A DNA stretch of 64,000 nucleotides, from the NCBI RefSeq assembly GCF_964275005.1, contig NC_092705.1, positions 14,879,885-14,943,884 on the forward strand, written 5' to 3'. The notes under the pieces are model-generated. The model did not search any database. It worked only from the letters and a program-made list of their open reading frames with translations, and was not told where the DNA came from. A program made the position numbers and the translations under genes. Position 1 is the first letter of the stretch; every line of letters starts with the position of its first letter. Shown here piece after piece: positions 59,920-64,000 of this stretch. The stretch comes from Diadema setosum. Taxonomy: Eukaryota > Echinodermata > Echinoidea > Diadematoida > Diadematidae.

Positions 59920-62900
59920 TCACTTTATTTGCAATACTACCTCCTCTTTGACGCCAAACTTGACCTTGTTCTCCTCAAAAAGCTCCCGCAGAGCATTGGC
60001 GTATGTGTGCCACAGAGAGTCAATGGCCTCGGGTGTCGGTTCGGACATCTTTTCCACAGGGATTGGGCGACCGACTGGAAGATTAAAGGAGGGGAAGAAG
60101 GAGTAACAGAATGCTTGGCTTACTTTGCTGGCATGACCCCTTCTGCTAGGTCTGTCACCTCAACCAACAGCTTTTTCTGCCAGGTCCGAAATGTCGATCT
60201 AAACCATTTTCAACTAGGTCTGTGCTCTCTATCCCACTTTTTTCTGGGTGTGCAACAAACATCGTCTATAGACTATCTATCATTTATTTTTTTAATCCCA
60301 TCTCCCTCAAATTATACCCTTTCTTCTTCTCCACCTTTTCCTTCAATATTGCCCTGATCTGATGTATTACATTGGAATAAAGTTTGCCATGTTTCTAATA
60401 ATGCTATCGTAAACATGTAAAAGCAATGAAGGAATACAGTAACATCTTGAAAACTGTCCTGTTTCTATAGTAATTCTGTGCAGCTGTGATACTGCTTGAA
60501 ACAATGTTCAAAATTAAATGATTAAAAATAATGTCAAATGTTAAACTGATTATATTACAAATATCACTGGAAATAAAGTTACAGAATACATACAAATCAC
60601 GTTAATAGAATTCACACTTGAATACAATCAATATAATGTTTGTGCAGAAAAATTCTATGCATGAAATTATTCATGGGGTTAATCTTCCAATACATGTGAT
60701 TAAAAATTAGGCTTTGTCAGTATTCAGTAAAGTTGAAGAAATGCCAACTTATGAAATACTGTAAATGTGGTATACAATGTATTTTGCTGTGTAGAACCTG
60801 TTATGAATTTGTGCAAAACTGAACTCACTTGAAAATAAGAGCATGTACAAATATTTTTGGACATATCAAATATGTAAAAAATATTATTGTCTACAACAAT
60901 CACATCAACTGAATCTCACCCATATCGGCAGAGCGGAGCAAAAATTAAATCACATGAAAGTATTTTTTATCTTCTTGTGGTCACTATTATCATAATTCTT
61001 TGGAGTTCTTATTCTAACATGGTGCACATCTTGACCATTTGCTCACCAACTGTGTTGACTTCTCTGCGGAAGGGCAGAGGCCCAAAGCTGTAGTTGAACA
61101 CCCCTCTGCCATAGAAGAAAGGCGTGGCAAATCCTACGGCCTTCTGCATCTTTTCTTGCAGTCTGCGGGCGAGGGTTCCCTCCTCATTAGGAACCTGGTG
61201 GTAGAGGTCATTCTCACCAAAGGAGTAGCAGGGAACCAGATGGGCGCTGCCGGAAGAGGTTATCACCCAAAAATTTCATCTTCGAGCTCTCCTCCTTTAT
61301 TATTTTTCTTCACTCTTTGGTTACATACAACCATACCAATCAGACTTTGTTCTTGTAAGATTCATTTCACACTATGGAAACAGCTATCAAGTAATTCATG
61401 GACAAATTGCATCAAGCACATCTAATAGCTTCTATTTCAAAAGCTTGTATCTTGATACAGATTATAAAATTAAATACTCCCTCATTTGCTGCTGGATGGT
61501 GAAAAATTGGTACTGCTTTTTGGGCAATGTACATTTTCCCTACACCCTTACAGTTTCAGAGTGTAGGACAATAAAACTTTCATTTGCGAACTAGGAATTC
61601 GCTTAAAACTTTCACCATTACTAACAAATTATCTTCATATGTACGTCCATGGAGTTATCACACACATGACGTAGAACTCCTTTGTATACTTAGTGTCTTG
61701 TATTACAGTGTATATGGGTAACTCGATTGAACACTAGTAAGCATCAAAATTTTGATTTCACACTAAGTGTTAAAATACATGTCACAAGTTCTGAAAATCT
61801 ACAAATGAGAAATATCTACTGCACATAAATAGAGACATACTGTCAAAGAATACAATTTAGATAGAATGTGAATATCAACCACTTAAATCTTTTACGCATG
61901 CTGCAGTACATCATATGGGTCTAAAACCTATGCTTGTGTGTTCTTTCCTGATTGTGTGTTCTTTACAAATTAATGCCGTTTATCTGCCCACATTTTTTTA
62001 TTTTTTTTTTTTTAATAAAGCTAGATCAGTACAGTAGGCCTATATCCTTTGAATTCTAATCAGTAAGAATGTAAAACTTAATAGTGAGAAAATCTCACCC
62101 ATGCTGGAGAGCCTTTTTGATGAAACCTTTCCGTTGGGTCAGACACAGGACGTGGCGGCCAGCATGGGCCTCCAGAGACTCCCCTGCACCACCCAGTACG
62201 ATGACCGCCGCACTGCCCCGCCCGGGTCCACCCGCCAGGTAGTCAATACTCTCCTTACACACATCGCACATACCTGAAGGAGAAGCAGAGAATTAAGGGT
62301 TAGCCCTTTAAACAAAACTTTGTTATAAATACCAGTTAACGTTTACATTCACAGCTTCCAATAGACATGACTGGATTAAATGTAATGTCAAACCAGAAAT
62401 AAAGAGGAAACTGTTAATGAGGGAGATACATGTGTCCATGTATAGAGAAATCACCAATAGATAAGCATGATATGCATAGCATAGTATTGTTATGTAGAGA
62501 GAGAAAAAAAAATAACAAAAATAGAAGATGACCTAGAGAAAAGAAAAAAAAAATGGAATATACCTGAACAGAGAGGACAAACAGAGAAAAGACAGAATAT
62601 GAAAGTGGCATACCATGAATGATAAAGGAATGTAATAAAAAAAAGGCAAACAAACAAAGTTGCAGCAATATAAAATGGCAAAATTAATTTATATTCTTTC
62701 CAAGACATGCATCATGTTTTAATTAGAGTTAGTTACATCAGTTTTCCTTACAATGGAACTTGTCTACTCCAGGTTGGAGTTAAGATATAAATAGTTGCAC
62801 TAATGCAATATCTTCACAAAATTTGCATTCCAGTTGAAAGGCAATCAAGGATTATCAAGTATCTTTAATCAAATGAATTTTTTCTCACAAATACCACTGG

Positions 62901-64000
62901 TCATGTTTTGGTAAAAGACAGGGATAATGACATGGGTGTTATACTGTAGTCGCAAGGTTGCTTGCCAAGGTGCACAATATCATCATGGATTTGGGATATA
63001 AGCATTTTACCTCATGGCTACCACATGAGGATAGGGCAAAAGATAAAGGTGTTTACTGATTGGAACTGAGATTTCATATCTGTGACCTTTGCCATTTGTG
63101 AATGACAACTCTTTATCACCGTACGGCTGAATTTAATACTCTACTACTGATAATCATTTCATTGATCAGGGCAGTGCTTGTGCCATATAGTCTGTGCTAT
63201 GCTTTACCATGTAAGTAGTGCACAAATGTGTGCAAGTCTAGAACTTCTTTTTTATTTTTATTTTCACAAGACTTCAGATATTGAGATGCCTTTGCCATTG
63301 AGCAACTCCGCTTTCATATATGCAAAGAGCTACAAGAGTGTAGTCTGTATAAACACTCATCACAAAATGATAAACATGGACTTAAAGGTCCAGTTTACCT
63401 TTGGAAGCAGTGACTTAAAAAATGTTCAAAATATCACATTTGTTGCATATGCGTAGGTCTGTTGCATCACAAAACATCCTACCATATAAAATTTTTGCCA
63501 TAAAGCTTAAAAGCATAAGGAGATATCAGTGTTTTTCTCATTAAACTGTAGACTGTTCAGTCTGGAAACATTTTTATTATAACTATTGTTCATATTTTGT
63601 GTATTTCAAATTTTTGCAATGGTTGTAATGTTTCTATCCCTAACTCACATTTCAGAACTATTTTAAAGCACTAATGCTGGGTTTTTGTCTCATCTGCAAA
63701 TGGTAAATTATGCCTTTAAAGGTTGCTGCTTCTATTAGGCTTGAAGGTCACTAACCAAACACACAAAACCACCTGACCACCTGCCTGCAATGTGTGTTAC
63801 TGCACCAGTGTAAGAATGAAACAAAGCTTTCCTCACCTCCAGACATAAAGAAATCCCTGACAAGAGGGTATTTGTACATGACGGACAGAGTGCATAGATG
63901 GGAGCGAATGCCGGGAAAGATGGCGCTGAAACCTGTCCCCTCTGTTGAAAAGTTGACAAAGGCGCTAATGCTCATGATTCCATGGGGGTGGAAGCCAACA
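59920..64000 (-). CDS. DGAT2/MOGAT-family acyltransferase, last four coding exons
   Basis: Exons in coding order (minus strand): 63837-64000 (continues beyond the window), 62099-62273, 61047-61246, 59920-60074 with TGA at 59920-59922. Junctions are GT-AG and the phases agree (1, 2, 1). The first exon begins VGFHPHGIMSISAFVNFSTE and contains the catalytic HPHG of the family. Later blocks are VIVLGGAGESLEA, RKGFIKKALQHG|AHLVPCYSFGEND, FYGRGVFNYSFGPLPFRRE, NTV|VGRPIPVEK and LRELFEENKVKFGVKEEVVL. The family transfers a fatty acyl group from acyl-CoA to mono- or diacylglycerol at the endoplasmic reticulum membrane, in triacylglycerol synthesis. GRGVFNYSFG and SFGENDLY look closer to monoacylglycerol acyltransferases (MOGAT) than to DGAT2, but the family has many paralogues and the N-terminal membrane segment is outside the window, so I give no symbol. 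Confidence 0.92.

Noticed and set aside
62414-62708. Phe/Leu-rich minus-strand frames
   Set aside because: Intronic T-rich DNA of the acyltransferase gene; hydrophobic composition reflects A/T runs, and no family matches.
1-64000. CRISPR arrays, operons or prokaryotic islands
   Set aside because: The repeats are long tandem or transposon-type, genes have GT-AG introns, and no cas or bacterial gene organisation is present.

Overview
The window is animal nuclear DNA: AT-rich, intron-rich, with sparse host exons in a sea of transposon debris and microsatellites. The host genes (an Nck-type SH2/SH3 adaptor and a DGAT2/MOGAT-type acyltransferase), the repeats resembling pearl/HINE elements of marine invertebrates, and the mix of THAP, P2X7-like, Mutator-like, Polinton-type and Ty3/gypsy fragments suggest a marine invertebrate, most likely an echinoderm or another basal deuterostome. 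The taxon is an inference, not a reading.

Layout. 1-11483: non-coding DNA upstream of the Nck start codon (probably 5' intron and/or promoter), holding microsatellites, one TTAA-flanked foldback candidate, a perfect 87-bp palindrome and two CRE-like octamers. 11484-13053 (+): complete Nck coding region in two coding exons, with three SH3 domains in exon 1 and the SH2 domain split by the intron. 13054-32820: 3' UTR and intergenic DNA with at least eight short inverted-repeat transposons (TA-, TTAA- and 6-bp-duplicating types), a foldback enclosing a tRNA-like unit, a tRNA-shaped sequence, and two composite repeats (26.6-27.4 kb and 29.3-30.2 kb) built like Helentron-derived HINE/pearl elements and loaded with DR1 nuclear-receptor motifs. 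32826-38016: a TA-flanked transposon with a hAT transposon nested inside it; both have identifiable ends and target duplications. 38.2-42.2 kb: remains of a Mutator-like transposase gene and a Polinton-type DNA polymerase fossil.

43.03-54.2 kb: the most striking region, a head-to-tail array of eight full units plus a partial ninth, each about 1,100 bp. Each unit carries a segment resembling the intracellular (ballast) domain of P2X7 and a second segment ending in a textbook C2H2 zinc finger. A 2,000-bp 5'-truncated LINE sits inside unit 6 between TTACCC target duplications, so it arrived after the unit existed. 54.6-58 kb: an inverted-repeat element, a broken THAP domain and an L1-ORF1-like fragment. 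58.7-59.1 kb: a tRNA-derived SINE head and a Ty3/gypsy gag fossil. 59920-64000 (-): the last four coding exons of a DGAT2/MOGAT-family acyltransferase, open at the right edge.

The two host genes are unrelated in function (receptor-tyrosine-kinase/actin signalling and neutral-lipid synthesis) and converge on the repeat-rich interval. No operon, CRISPR array or prokaryotic feature is present.
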